NCBI GenBank assembly: GCA_029936295.1
Contig: JAPYTH010000002.1
Span: forward strand, 47,994-111,993
DNA from: TMED109 sp015660425
Lineage (GTDB): Bacteria; Pseudomonadota; Alphaproteobacteria; TMED109
Direction: 5' to 3'
Length of the DNA: 64,000 nt
Below, piece after piece: positions 1 through 9,654 of this stretch. The stretch's first letter is position 1, and each line of letters starts with the position of its first letter. The notes beneath the pieces are model-generated. The model saw only the letters and a program-made list of their open reading frames with translations. It was not told the origin of the DNA and did no database searches. Made by a program: the position numbers and the translations under genes.

Positions 1-1
1 T

Positions 2-580
2 ATTAGAGATATTATATCTTCTAAACCATCTCAAACAATAAGTTTTATAATTTTAAGGGAAGGGAAGGAAATAAATATTATAGCAAAACCTGAGACAATT
101 GAAGTTACAGATAATAATGGTTTAAAAATAAATAAAGGAAGAATGGGTTTTACTGCTAAATATGAAACAGTATATGAAAATATTAGCTTAAAAGAATCTT
201 TTATTAAATCCTTGTCGGACACTTATTTGTATACAGTGAAAACTTTTGAAGGGATTAGTGAAATATTTACAGGTAAAAGAAGTGCTTCTGAATTAGGTGG
301 GCCTATAATGATTGCAACAGTTGCTTCTAAAGCCGCTGAAAGAGGTATAGAATCTTATTTATTTATTATGGGAATAATATCTATTAATTTAGGTTTGATA
401 AATCTTTTTCCTATTCCTTTACTCGACGGTGGGCATTTACTATTATATGGAGTTCAGGCGGTTACTAAGACAGTTATTAATGATGTAGTATTAAAATATT
501 ATTATGGAATTGGATTATTTATACTTTTTGCACTTATGATTTTAGTAAATTATAATGATTTAATTAAACAATTAAATTAG
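2..580 (+). CDS. rseP: RseP-type site-2 zinc metalloprotease, 5'-truncated by window edge
   Basis: Intramembrane zinc protease that cleaves anti-sigma factors and leftover signal peptides in the inner membrane. Only the C-terminal part is present: the frame is open from base 2 with no stop, so the real start and the HExxH site lie outside the window. The first ~50 visible residues look like the end of a PDZ domain. The last third carries the family motif NLFPIPLLDGGHL, whose Asp is the third zinc ligand, followed by two hydrophobic helices. It sits 45 bases before bamA, the usual alphaproteobacterial order. The ATG at 143 is internal and not the start. Identification is firm; residues upstream are unseen. 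Confidence 0.9.
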   Translation: MRDIISSKPSQTISFIILREGKEINIIAKPETIEVTDNNGLKINKGRMGFTAKYETVYENISLKESFIKSLSDTYLYTVKTFEGISEIFTGKRSASELGGPIMIATVASKAAERGIESYLFIMGIISINLGLINLFPIPLLDGGHLLLYGVQAVTKTVINDVVLKYYYGIGLFILFALMILVNYNDLIKQLN

Positions 581-625
581 TATGCTGAGAAAGAATATAG
601 TTATTTATTTATTAGAAAGAAAAAT

Positions 626-2902
626 ATGAAACTGATAATGAATTTTAGTATTATTAAAATAGCAATTATTATATTTTTAATAAATATAAATACGATAAAT
701 GCTCAAAATCTAGATGACGTAATTTCTAAAATTTTAATAGAAGGTAATAAGAGAGTAGAAGAGGAAACTATTTATTCATATGTAAATATTTCTAAGGGAG
801 ACTCATTTGATTCAGATAAACTAAATAATACATTAAAAAGTTTATTTTCTACTGGATTTTTTTCTGATGTTAAAATTGTTAGAGATGATTCAGTATTAAT
901 TATAAAAGTTATTGAAAACCCTATAGTAAATAGGGTGGTTTTTGAAGGTAATAAAGATATTGAAGACGATGTATTAGAAGCTGAAGTTTCAATAAAATCT
1001 AGAAACTTATTTACAAGAACTAAGATACAAGGTGATGTGCAAAGAATTTTATCTTTATATAGAAGTGCGGGAAGTTTTTCATCTACAGTTAAGCCTAAAA
1101 TTATAAGTCTTCCTCAAAATAGAGTAGATATAGTCTTTGAAATTTATGAAGGTAAAAATACAATTATTAATTCTATTACTTTTAATGGTAATAATGAATT
1201 TTCTGATAGACGTTTAAGGGACATCGTTATTACAAGACAAACTCGCTGGTATTCTTTGTTAAGTTCAAATGACCGCTATGATCCGCAACAATTATTGGTA
1301 GATGAAGGCCTGATACAAAAATACTATAAAGATTATGGATATGCAGACGTGGAAATTAAATCTGCAGTAGCACAATTAGACAGGGATCAAGAAGGTTTTA
1401 ATATAATTTTTACTATTAATGAAGGAATTAAATATAATTATGGTGAAATTAAGGTAGTTACTAATATTAATGAAATAAATACTGATATAATTTTTGAAGA
1501 GTTAAATATTGAAGATGGGGACGTTTATAGTGCAGGCAAGATAGAAAAGTCTATTAAATCTATAACCAAGTTAGTTAACGAGCAAGGGTTTCCTTTTACG
1601 GATATTATTCCAGAAGTAGAAAGAATTAATAATACTAATAAAATAGCAGTTATTTTTAGAATTAATGAAGCTGAAAAAAAATACATTAGAAAAATATCTA
1701 TTGTTGGAAATGAAAGGACTCTAGATAGTATAATTAGAAGAAATATTAGGTTAGCGGAAGGAGATGCATTTGTTTCTAGTCATATTGCTAGGTCTAAAAC
1801 TTTAATTGGTAATTTAGGTTTTTTTAGTAATGTTGAAATCAAAGAAGTATCCACGAATAAGGAAGGTTATTCAGACTTGCTTGTCCAAGTTGCAGAAACT
1901 TCAACTGGAGAGGTAAGTTTTGGGGGAGGTTATTCTAGTCAAATGGGTGGTCTCTTAAATATTGGAGTTACGGAAAAAAATTTTCTAGGTAAAGGTCAAA
2001 GAATATCTTTAAATGCTAGGATTTCTGAACGAGAATCTGATTATACAGCAAGTTTTTCAGAGCCTTATTTATTCAATAGGGATTTATACTCATCAGCAAG
2101 CTTATATAACAATACTATAGATTATAGAGAAAGTAGATATGACCTTAAAAGAGAAGGTTTTGATTTATCGGGAAACTTTTCTCTGTCTGAATATATAAGA
2201 CAAAGCGTTAGGTATAGCTTAGAAATGAGAAATGTAGATCCTAGATATGGTGCATCTGCATTAATATTTGCAGAAAAGGGAGAAACTTTGTTATCAGAAG
2301 TTAGTACTTCAATTCATGTTGATAAAACAAATAGTACTATGTACCCAACTGAAGGTTACAATATATCATTTGCTAGTGCATTTGCAGGGATTGGAGGAGA
2401 TAAAACTTTTATTAGACTTAGTAATAATGGTAATTATTATTTATCATATAATGATGAGGCAATAATATTAGGATTAGGATATAACTCAGGAATAATTATG
2501 GGATTAGGACAAGACATATTAATTTCTGACAGATACTTTTTAGGAGGAAATAATTTTAGAGGTTTTGAACAAGCTGGACTTGGACCTAGAGATTCCAATA
2601 GTAAGGATTCTTTAGGAGGTAATATGTATTATACTGTAACAGTAAAGGCTAGTTTTGGTGTAGGTTTGCCCCCTGAATTAGGTATAAAAGGAAATTGGTT
2701 TACAACTTTAGGGACGTTAACTGGTATTGATAAGAGTACAGTTGCTTATAAAGATGATAGTTCAATTAGATTGTCTACAGGGCTAGGTATCTCTTGGAGC
2801 TCACCATTTGGACCAATAAGTATTACTTTTTCTAAAGCTTTGCTAAAGAAAAGTTATGATAAAACAGAGTCTGTTTCGTTCGGCATAGGTACAAAATTTT
2901 AA
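626..2902 (+). CDS. bamA: Outer membrane protein assembly factor BamA
   Basis: Central subunit of the BAM complex that folds beta-barrel proteins into the outer membrane. 758 residues, normal for the family. An N-terminal signal peptide ends near INAQN. It is followed by about five POTRA repeats (to about residue 420) and a C-terminal 16-strand barrel. The loop-6 motif FRGFEQAGLG is visible and the protein ends in the expected terminal Phe (GIGTKF). AGAAAG precedes the ATG at 626; an alternative ATG lies four codons further on at 638. It belongs to the rseP-bamA-ompH-lpx cluster, with ompH 14-26 bases downstream depending on that gene's start. Confidence 0.96.
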   Translation: MKLIMNFSIIKIAIIIFLININTINAQNLDDVISKILIEGNKRVEEETIYSYVNISKGDSFDSDKLNNTLKSLFSTGFFSDVKIVRDDSVLIIKVIENPIVNRVVFEGNKDIEDDVLEAEVSIKSRNLFTRTKIQGDVQRILSLYRSAGSFSSTVKPKIISLPQNRVDIVFEIYEGKNTIINSITFNGNNEFSDRRLRDIVITRQTRWYSLLSSNDRYDPQQLLVDEGLIQKYYKDYGYADVEIKSAVAQLDRDQEGFNIIFTINEGIKYNYGEIKVVTNINEINTDIIFEELNIEDGDVYSAGKIEKSIKSITKLVNEQGFPFTDIIPEVERINNTNKIAVIFRINEAEKKYIRKISIVGNERTLDSIIRRNIRLAEGDAFVSSHIARSKTLIGNLGFFSNVEIKEVSTNKEGYSDLLVQVAETSTGEVSFGGGYSSQMGGLLNIGVTEKNFLGKGQRISLNARISERESDYTASFSEPYLFNRDLYSSASLYNNTIDYRESRYDLKREGFDLSGNFSLSEYIRQSVRYSLEMRNVDPRYGASALIFAEKGETLLSEVSTSIHVDKTNSTMYPTEGYNISFASAFAGIGGDKTFIRLSNNGNYYLSYNDEAIILGLGYNSGIIMGLGQDILISDRYFLGGNNFRGFEQAGLGPRDSNSKDSLGGNMYYTVTVKASFGVGLPPELGIKGNWFTTLGTLTGIDKSTVAYKDDSSIRLSTGLGISWSSPFGPISITFSKALLKKSYDKTESVSFGIGTKF

Positions 2903-2928
2903 CTTAATAAATAGAATTGGATATAAAA

Positions 2929-3534
2929 ATGAATATGAATAGTAATTTATATAAATTATTAAAATTTATATGTATATATATATTTTTTGTTAATATGGTA
3001 TTAGCTCAAGAGGAGGTAAGTAATGATAATGTTCCAGTTGTTAATAAGACATTTCCCATAGCTGTAGTTGATATGCAATCTATAGTTGGCCAATCTTTTG
3101 CCGCAGCTAAAGTAAGAGAATTTATAGATAATAAGAAGAAAGAGTTTACTAATGAATTGAAAAAAGAAGAAGAAGCATTGAAATTAATGCAAGAAGAATT
3201 AAGTAGTCAAAGATCAATTTTGCCTCCAGACGAATTTTCTGAGTTAGAAGGTAATTTTAGAAAAAGAGTAGAAGCTCTTCAAAAAATGGTTGCAGAAAAA
3301 AATCAATTACTAGAAGATGTTTTATCTAGGAGTGTTCAGAAAATTCAAAATGAGGCTATAAAAATTATTACAGATATAGGTACAGAAAAAGGTATAGCAC
3401 TTACTTTAGATACATCAACTGTTGTAATTGCAGCAAATTCTATAAATATATCTAAAAGTGTTATTGATTTGTTAAATATTAGTTTGCCAGAATTAGATAT
3501 GGTTGCAATTATGTCTATTGGTGTGAATAAATGA
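2929..3534 (+). CDS. skp: OmpH/Skp family periplasmic chaperone
   Basis: Periplasmic holdase that carries unfolded outer-membrane proteins to BamA. About 201 residues: a signal peptide ending near VLAQ, a short beta segment (FPIAVVDMQSIV), then a long charged helical region (about residues 75-140) forming the tentacle coiled coil, and a closing beta segment. I place the start at the ATG at 2929; the frame could be read from a TTG at 2917, but that lacks a convincing ribosome site and an ATG follows at once. The position between bamA and lpxD is the conserved one. The family is clear although the sequence is divergent. Confidence 0.9.
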   Translation: MNMNSNLYKLLKFICIYIFFVNMVLAQEEVSNDNVPVVNKTFPIAVVDMQSIVGQSFAAAKVREFIDNKKKEFTNELKKEEEALKLMQEELSSQRSILPPDEFSELEGNFRKRVEALQKMVAEKNQLLEDVLSRSVQKIQNEAIKIITDIGTEKGIALTLDTSTVVIAANSINISKSVIDLLNISLPELDMVAIMSIGVNK

Positions 3535-3554
3535 TAAACTAGAATAGTTATTTA

Positions 3555-4574
3555 ATGATAAATTCTGATTTTCATAATATATTAGGTCCATATCCACTAG
3601 AAAAACTTGCTAAATTTATTAATGCTAAAATATATAATGCAAATAATAAAATATTAATTAGTGGAGCAGCAGATATTGATAATGCTAAAAAAGGAGATAT
3701 AACATTTATTGCTTTTAATAATACATTAAGTAAATTAAAAAAGTCATATGCTTCTGCCTGCATTATAAAAAAGTATGATGAAAACTTTGTTCCAAGTCGT
3801 ATGGTATGCCTAGAAGTTAAGGATCCTCATGCTGCATACGCTATAATTGCACAAAAATTTTATCCAAGAGATAATTTTATTCCTAAAATAAGTGTGAAAT
3901 CAGAAGTTCCTGATAAATATAAATTATCAAGGACAATAAGAATTGACCCATATGTAGTTATTGCTGAGGATACGGTTATAGAGGATAATGTTTGGATTGG
4001 TTCAGGAAGTTATATAGGTAAGGGTGTAAAAATAGGTTTTGGTACAAGGGTTCATTCTAATGTAACAATTGAATGTGCAGAAATAGGTGAAAATGTAATA
4101 CTATATACTGGAGTTAGACTAGGTCAAAGTGGTTTTGGATTTGCACCAACGGCAGAAGGACATATTAATATTCCACAAGTAGGTAAAGTTGTTATAGAAA
4201 ATAACGTTGAAATTGGTGCAAATAGTTGCATAGATAGAGGTAGTTATGGTTCTACTATTATAGGTGAGGGAACTTTTATTGATAATCTAGTACATATTGC
4301 TCATAACGTTAAGATAGGTAAATATTGTGCTATTGCAGGCCAAGTAGGTATTGCAGGAAGTACATCTATAGACGACTATTGTATGTTCGGAGGGCAAGTT
4401 GGAATTGGAGGACATATAAATATAGGAAAAGGTACTCAAGCTGGTGGACAAGCTGGTATAACTAAAGATTTAAAAGAAGGATCAAAAGTAAGTGGAACTC
4501 CAGCATTACCCTTAGTACAATATCATAGACAATCGTTAATGTTACAAAAGCTTATTAAAAAAAAAGGTAAATAA
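3555..4574 (+). CDS. lpxD: UDP-3-O-acylglucosamine N-acyltransferase LpxD
   Basis: Third step of lipid A synthesis: transfers a hydroxyacyl chain from ACP to the 2-amino group of UDP-3-O-acyl-glucosamine in the cytoplasm. 339 residues, typical. An N-terminal uridine-binding domain (about 1-105) is followed by a left-handed beta helix of hexapeptide repeats. The segment NLVHIAHNVKIG contains the conserved catalytic-type histidines. A C-terminal helix (SLMLQKLIKKK) closes the protein. It lies 20 bases after ompH and 3 bases before fabZ, so it is surely co-transcribed. Confidence 0.96.
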   Translation: MINSDFHNILGPYPLEKLAKFINAKIYNANNKILISGAADIDNAKKGDITFIAFNNTLSKLKKSYASACIIKKYDENFVPSRMVCLEVKDPHAAYAIIAQKFYPRDNFIPKISVKSEVPDKYKLSRTIRIDPYVVIAEDTVIEDNVWIGSGSYIGKGVKIGFGTRVHSNVTIECAEIGENVILYTGVRLGQSGFGFAPTAEGHINIPQVGKVVIENNVEIGANSCIDRGSYGSTIIGEGTFIDNLVHIAHNVKIGKYCAIAGQVGIAGSTSIDDYCMFGGQVGIGGHINIGKGTQAGGQAGITKDLKEGSKVSGTPALPLVQYHRQSLMLQKLIKKKGK

Positions 4575-4577
4575 ATT

Positions 4578-5048
4578 ATGCCGGCAAGCAATAGTAAAAC
4601 TTTAGATTTAATAGATATAGAGAAAATTGTAAAAATGATTCCTCATAGATACCCAATGCTATTGATAGATAAAGTTATAGATATTGTTTTAGATAAGTCT
4701 GCTATTGGCATTAAAAATGTTACTGCTAACGAAAATTTTTTTACTGGTCATTTCCCTTCAAAGATGGTCATGCCAGGTGTATTAATGATAGAAAGTATGG
4801 CTCAAACTTGTGCCGTACTTGTAATTGAAACTCTAGGTAGTCGAGCAGAAGGTAGTCTAGTATATTTTATGTCTGTGGATGGAGGTAAGTTTAGAAAGCC
4901 AGTTGTACCTGGGGACCAATTAAAGTTTCATGTAGATAAAATCAGAAATAGATCAAATGTGTGGAAGTTCAAATGTATGGGTTATGTAGAAAAAGAATTA
5001 GTAGTAGAAGCTATAATAACTGCAATGATAATGGCGGATAATAAATGA
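4578..5048 (+). CDS. fabZ: (3R)-hydroxyacyl-ACP dehydratase FabZ
   Basis: Dehydrates beta-hydroxyacyl-ACP in type II fatty acid synthesis and so competes with lipid A synthesis for the same hydroxyacyl-ACP pool. 156 residues with a single hotdog fold. The active-site His (about residue 58) is in FFTGHFP and the Glu (about residue 72) is in LMIESMAQ. The start at 4578 lies 3 bases after lpxD, and the stop overlaps the lpxA start (ATGA at 5045-5048), indicating translational coupling. Confidence 0.96.
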   Translation: MPASNSKTLDLIDIEKIVKMIPHRYPMLLIDKVIDIVLDKSAIGIKNVTANENFFTGHFPSKMVMPGVLMIESMAQTCAVLVIETLGSRAEGSLVYFMSVDGGKFRKPVVPGDQLKFHVDKIRNRSNVWKFKCMGYVEKELVVEAIITAMIMADNK

Positions 5049-5851
5049 ATAATAATATTCATAATACAGCAATTGTAGATAGTAGAGCAGATATAGATGA
5101 GTCTGTTATAATTGGTCCATATTGTATAATTGGCCCAGATGTAAAAATTAATAAAAATTCAGAATTAAAATCTAATGTTATTATTTCAGGGCATACAGAA
5201 ATTGGTAGTAAGTGTATTATATATCCATTTTCTGTTTTAGGTAATCCTCCTCAAGATTTAAAATTCAAGGGTGAAACATCCATGCTTAGTATAGGTAATA
5301 ATAATGTAATAAGAGAGCATGTTACTATGAATCCTGGAACGGATGGGGGAGGATTACTTACTAAAGTAGGTAATAATTGTCTTATAATGGTTGGGGCACA
5401 TGTTGCACATGATTGTAATTTAGGTAACAATATAATATTAGCTAATAATGTAGCTTTAGCAGGACATGTTATAGTAGATGATTTTGCCATACTAGGAGGG
5501 TTAAGTGGAGTTCATCAATTCGTAAGGATAGGTTGTCATGCAATGGTTGGAGGATTAACAGCACTAGAAGGTGATGTTATCCCATACGGTTCAGTGATTG
5601 GAAATCGCGCATATTTATCTGGTTTAAATATAATTGGTTTAAAAAGGAGGGGCTTCTCTAGAGAAGTCATACATGATTTAAGAAAAGCTTATCGGTTACT
5701 TTTTGCTCCAGAAGGGACAATTCAGGAAAGATTAAAAGATGTTTCTGATGAATTTAAGCAAAATGAGCCGGTAATGGATATAGTTAAATTTATTGAGGGA
5801 AATGCTAGTCGTGCTATCTGCCAACCCAGAAACGGGAATAAAAATACCTAA
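5045..5851 (+). CDS. lpxA: UDP-N-acetylglucosamine acyltransferase LpxA
   Basis: First step of lipid A synthesis: moves a hydroxyacyl chain from ACP onto the 3-OH of UDP-GlcNAc. 268 residues, as expected. Hexapeptide repeats of a left-handed beta helix run to about residue 190, and a helical C-terminal domain follows. The segment GAHVAHDC (His119 and His122) corresponds to the catalytic histidine region. The start codon overlaps the fabZ stop by four bases. The 3' end overlaps the start of lpxI. Confidence 0.96.
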   Translation: MNNNIHNTAIVDSRADIDESVIIGPYCIIGPDVKINKNSELKSNVIISGHTEIGSKCIIYPFSVLGNPPQDLKFKGETSMLSIGNNNVIREHVTMNPGTDGGGLLTKVGNNCLIMVGAHVAHDCNLGNNIILANNVALAGHVIVDDFAILGGLSGVHQFVRIGCHAMVGGLTALEGDVIPYGSVIGNRAYLSGLNIIGLKRRGFSREVIHDLRKAYRLLFAPEGTIQERLKDVSDEFKQNEPVMDIVKFIEGNASRAICQPRNGNKNT

Positions 5852-6650
5852 ATTAGCTATAATAGCAGGAAATGGAAGTATTCCTTTTTATTTAATTGAG
5901 GAATGCAGAAATATAGGACGTGAATATTGTCTTATTATAATAGACGGACATGCAAAAGAACTATCAGAAAAATATCAGCCAGATTTTATAGTAAGCTTAT
6001 CGAAAATGGGCCGTGCTATAAAATTTGTAAAAGATTTGGGTATAAAAAATATATTAATGGTTGGAGGTGTTAATAGACCTTCATTAAAAAATATTTTTCC
6101 TGATTTATGGACTGCAAAATTTTTAACTACCATTAACTCAAAAGTAATCGGTGATAATAGTATACTTTCTAAGCTTACAATGGCTCTTGAGAAGGAAGGT
6201 TTTAATATTATAGCACCTGAAGATATCTTGCCGCATTTAATATGTCCAAAGGGTGTATTAGGTAAATTTAAACCCAATGAACAAAATCATAAAGATATAA
6301 TAAATGGATTTAAAATTGCAAAAGTTATAGGCGCTAATGATATTGGACAATCTATAGTCATAGAGAATGGATTTATTTTGGCTGTTGAGGCTGCTGAGGG
6401 AACGGATAACATGATTAAGAGATCGTCAATATTAAAAAAAGAAAAAAATGGTGGAGTATTAATTAAAATTATTAAACCTAAGCAAGATAAAAGAATAGAT
6501 CGTCCTGTAGTTGGCATTAACACCATAAAAGCAGTAAAAAATGCTGGCTTAGATGGCATAGCCATAGAGAGTAATGAAATATTAATATTAAACTATAATG
6601 ATGTAATATCTTATGCCGATAAAGAAGGTTTATTTGTTGAAGGAATTTAA
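5802..6650 (+). CDS. lpxI: UDP-2,3-diacylglucosamine pyrophosphatase LpxI
   Basis: Hydrolyses UDP-2,3-diacylglucosamine to lipid X. LpxI is the non-homologous replacement for LpxH usual in Alphaproteobacteria. The core opens with KLAIIAGNGSIPFYL and ends with KEGLFVEGI. Conserved family segments include GGVNRP and the acidic AVEAAEGTDNM stretch. The start is uncertain: ATG at 5802 has GAGGG almost touching it, GTG at 5811 has the better spacing, and a TTG at 5793 is also in frame. All overlap lpxA by 41-59 bases. The 3' end overlaps lpxB. Confidence 0.93.
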   Translation: MLVVLSANPETGIKIPKLAIIAGNGSIPFYLIEECRNIGREYCLIIIDGHAKELSEKYQPDFIVSLSKMGRAIKFVKDLGIKNILMVGGVNRPSLKNIFPDLWTAKFLTTINSKVIGDNSILSKLTMALEKEGFNIIAPEDILPHLICPKGVLGKFKPNEQNHKDIINGFKIAKVIGANDIGQSIVIENGFILAVEAAEGTDNMIKRSSILKKEKNGGVLIKIIKPKQDKRIDRPVVGINTIKAVKNAGLDGIAIESNEILILNYNDVISYADKEGLFVEGI

Positions 6651-7827
6651 TAATAAAAAATTGTCACAAGATAAAAAATTTAAAATATTTATTATGGCTG
6701 GTGAATTATCTGGTGATATTTTAGGTGAGGGTTTAATAAATCAACTTAAAAAACTTTCTCAAAATAAAATTGAAATATATGGGGTAGGTGGAGCTAAAAT
6801 GATAGCCCAGGGATTAAAACCTATTTTTAATATAAAATCTTTATCGATTATGGGAATATTTGAGGTTTTATTAAAGATACCTAGTATTTTGATGTTGTTA
6901 AAGTTAGCAAAGAATAAAATTATAGAAATTAATCCTGATATTGTAATTACTATAGATGCTCCTGGATTTAATCTTAGACTACAGAATAGTATTAAAGATC
7001 TAAAGATTAAGCAAATTCATTATGTTGCTCCATCTGTATGGGCATGGAAAAGCTACAGAGCTAAAAAAATAGCTAAGTTTTTAGACCATTTATTAGTTTT
7101 ATTTCCATTCGAAAAAAATTTATTTTTAAAAGAAGGTTTAAATACTACCTTTGTTGGGCATCCAATAGCTTTTGATAATAAATTTATTAATAATAAATAT
7201 TATACAGAAAAGTCATTAAATAATAAGGCTATTACTAAAATTGCTATGCTTCCTGGAAGTAGACTGGGTGAAATAGAAAAATTAATGCCTGTTTTTATTA
7301 AATCTGCCATTTTATTAAATAAGGATTATAAATCAATTAAATTTTATGTTGTTACTTTAAAAGAATATAGAAATAAAATCCAAGGCTATTTTGCGAAAAC
7401 TAATCTTGATTATTACGTTACTGATAATCATGAAGAAAAATATAATATATATTCTAAGGTAAATTTTGTTTTGTGCGCTTCAGGAACTGTTACAATAGAG
7501 GTAGCAAAGGCTTCTACTGCAATGTTAGTAGTCTATAAGTTAAATTTTATTACCTGGCTTATTGTAAGAGCTATGGTTAAAATTAAAACAGCAACTATAT
7601 TAAATATTATTTCAAAAGATAATATTATTCCAGAACTTTTCCAAAAAGATGTGAATGAGGCTAATATTCATGGAATAATAAAAAAATATATAGAAAATAG
7701 TAAACTTCGGAATAAACAAATTAATAAATTAAATATAGCTGTAAACAAGTTAAAAAATGGTGATACTAATCCTAGTTATATTGCAGCTAAGTCAGTTTTA
7801 AATTATTTATATAAAAATAAATATTAA
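6637..7827 (+). CDS. lpxB: Lipid-A-disaccharide synthase LpxB
   Basis: Glycosyltransferase (GT-B fold) joining UDP-2,3-diacylglucosamine and lipid X at the inner face of the inner membrane. It shows the family opening FIMAGELSGDILGEGL, the segment VAPSVWAWK, and LPGSRLGEIEKL in the nucleotide-binding half. I prefer the TTG at 6637 because AAGG lies 7 bases before it; an ATG at 6613 gives eight more residues but has no visible ribosome site, and a TTG at 6661 is also in frame. About 396-404 residues against a usual ~380-390. Last gene of the lipid A cluster. Confidence 0.93.
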   Translation: MKEFNNKKLSQDKKFKIFIMAGELSGDILGEGLINQLKKLSQNKIEIYGVGGAKMIAQGLKPIFNIKSLSIMGIFEVLLKIPSILMLLKLAKNKIIEINPDIVITIDAPGFNLRLQNSIKDLKIKQIHYVAPSVWAWKSYRAKKIAKFLDHLLVLFPFEKNLFLKEGLNTTFVGHPIAFDNKFINNKYYTEKSLNNKAITKIAMLPGSRLGEIEKLMPVFIKSAILLNKDYKSIKFYVVTLKEYRNKIQGYFAKTNLDYYVTDNHEEKYNIYSKVNFVLCASGTVTIEVAKASTAMLVVYKLNFITWLIVRAMVKIKTATILNIISKDNIIPELFQKDVNEANIHGIIKKYIENSKLRNKQINKLNIAVNKLKNGDTNPSYIAAKSVLNYLYKNKY

Positions 7828-7869
7828 AAATAGTAATTATATTTTTCTTGCAACTTAAAGGAGTACATT

Positions 7870-8268
7870 ATGACAGAATCAAATTTTAAATATTTACACA
7901 CTATGATTAGGGTAATTGATTTAGAAAAATCTATAAAATTTTATACTAAGTTTTTTAAAATGAAATTAATTAGAAAAAATGATTTTCCTGGTGGAAATTT
8001 TACTTTAGCATTCTTAGGTTACGGTTCCGAGGAAGATAATACTGTATTAGAATTAACTCATAATTGGGGGCAAGAAGAAGATTATGATAAAGGTAATGCA
8101 TGGGGACATATAGCTTTAGGGGTAAAGGATATTTATAACTTGTGTCATAGTCTGGAAAATAATGGAGTAACAATTATAAGAAAACCCGGGCCTATGAAGC
8201 ATGGAACTACAGTAATAGCATTTATTCAAGACCCAGATGGTTACAGTATAGAATTAATTGAAAGATAA
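7870..8268 (+). CDS. gloA: Lactoylglutathione lyase (glyoxalase I)
   Basis: Converts the methylglyoxal-glutathione hemithioacetal to S-lactoylglutathione in the cytosol. 132 residues, two beta-alpha-beta-beta-beta modules. The four expected metal ligands are visible: His10, Glu61 (VLELTHN), His80 (WGHIALGV) and Glu128 (YSIELIE). A good ribosome site (AAAGGAG) lies 7 bases before the ATG. It stands between lpxB and the convergent gltA, with its stop 2 bases from the gltA stop. Confidence 0.94.
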   Translation: MTESNFKYLHTMIRVIDLEKSIKFYTKFFKMKLIRKNDFPGGNFTLAFLGYGSEEDNTVLELTHNWGQEEDYDKGNAWGHIALGVKDIYNLCHSLENNGVTIIRKPGPMKHGTTVIAFIQDPDGYSIELIER

Positions 8269-8291
8269 TATTAATTTCTTTTTTTAATATT
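8267..8291. terminator. AT-only hairpin at the gloA/gltA convergent junction
   Basis: Inverted repeat with arms AATATTAA (8267-8274) and TTAATATT (8284-8291) around a T-rich 9-base loop. It overlaps the stop codons of two convergent genes. No GC pairs, so intrinsic termination strength is doubtful. Confidence 0.25.
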
Positions 8292-9575
8292 AATAAAATC
8301 TCTTTCGGCTGCCCCAGTATATAATTGTCTTGGTCTGCCAATTCTTTGCTCAGGGTCTTCAATCATTTCGTTCCATTGAGCTACCCAACCAACGGTTCTG
8401 GCAACAGCAAAAAGCACTGTAAATATACTAGAAGGAAATCCCATTGCCTGTAATATAACGCCTGAATAGAAATCTACATTAGGATATAATTTTTTTGTTA
8501 TAAAATATTCATCTTCTAATGCAATCTTTTCTAATTCTCTAGCTAATTTAAACATGGGTTCATCTTCTTTTCCAACTGCCTTAAGAACCTCATCAGCAGT
8601 TTTTTTCATAACTGTAGCTCGTGGATCATAATTTTTATAAACTCTATGTCCGAAGCCCATTAATCTAAATGGATCATTAGGGTCTTTTGCTTTTTTTACA
8701 AATTCATGAACATTTCCCTTTTTTTGAATTTCATTTAGCATATGAATTACTGCTTCATTTGCTCCTCCATGAGAAGGACCCCACAATGACGCTATACCTG
8801 CTGAAATACATGCAAATGGGTTAGCTCCAGACGAGCCTGCTAGCCTAACTGTTGAAGTTGAGGCGTTTTGCTCATGATCTGCGTGTAAGATTAATATTTT
8901 ATCCATTGCTTTAGAAAGTATAGGATTAATTTTATATTCTTCTGCTGGTACTGCAAACATCATATTTAAAAAATTTTCTGAATAACTAAGATCATTTCTA
9001 GGGTAAATAAATGGCTGACCTAAGGAAAATTTATATGCCATTGCTGCGATTGTTGGGACCTTAGCAACTAATCTATGAGAAGCAATTAATCTCTGACTTG
9101 GGTCTGTTATATCTGTACTATCATGATAGAATGCACTTAAGGCTCCAACTACGCCACACATTACTGCCATTGCATGAGCATCTCTCCTAAAACCTCTAAA
9201 GAAAAGAGCTAATTGTTCATGAATCATTGTATGAGTTGTGATTTTTTTATCAAAAGCATGCTTTTCAGATTTATTTGGTAGTTCTCCTTTTAATAATAAA
9301 TAAGCAACTTCAAGATAGTCACAATTTTCTGCTAGGTCTTCTATTCTATATCCTCTATGTAAAAGAACACCTTTATCCCCATCAATATACGTTATATCTG
9401 ATTTACAAGAGCCAGTACTAGTAAACCCAGGGTCATAAGTAAAATGGTCAGTATCAGAATATAATTTTTTTATTTCTATTACATCGGGACCTATTGTTCC
9501 TGAGTGGATAGGTAGTTTAAAGTTTTTTCCATTAGGAAGTATTAAATTTGCCACTTTTGTGTTTTTTTCTGACAT
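8271..9575 (-). CDS. gltA: Citrate synthase (type II)
   Basis: Condenses acetyl-CoA and oxaloacetate, the entry step of the TCA cycle. 434 residues from the chosen start, typical of hexameric bacterial enzymes. Active-site segments are visible: LHADHEQNAST, GFGHRVYKN and NVDFYSG. The frame extends upstream to an ATG at 9617, but the ATG at 9575 has AGGA six bases before it and gives the normal N-terminus MSEKNTKVANL, so I take that. It lies downstream of gltX on the minus strand. Confidence 0.96.
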   Translation of the reverse strand: MSEKNTKVANLILPNGKNFKLPIHSGTIGPDVIEIKKLYSDTDHFTYDPGFTSTGSCKSDITYIDGDKGVLLHRGYRIEDLAENCDYLEVAYLLLKGELPNKSEKHAFDKKITTHTMIHEQLALFFRGFRRDAHAMAVMCGVVGALSAFYHDSTDITDPSQRLIASHRLVAKVPTIAAMAYKFSLGQPFIYPRNDLSYSENFLNMMFAVPAEEYKINPILSKAMDKILILHADHEQNASTSTVRLAGSSGANPFACISAGIASLWGPSHGGANEAVIHMLNEIQKKGNVHEFVKKAKDPNDPFRLMGFGHRVYKNYDPRATVMKKTADEVLKAVGKEDEPMFKLARELEKIALEDEYFITKKLYPNVDFYSGVILQAMGFPSSIFTVLFAVARTVGWVAQWNEMIEDPEQRIGRPRQLYTGAAERDFINIKKRN

Positions 9576-9654
9576 CCATTTTCCTATATTTCTTATTATA
9601 TATTCTAGACTTTGCATTATAGTGATCTAAATTAACTATGCAATATCTGAAGGG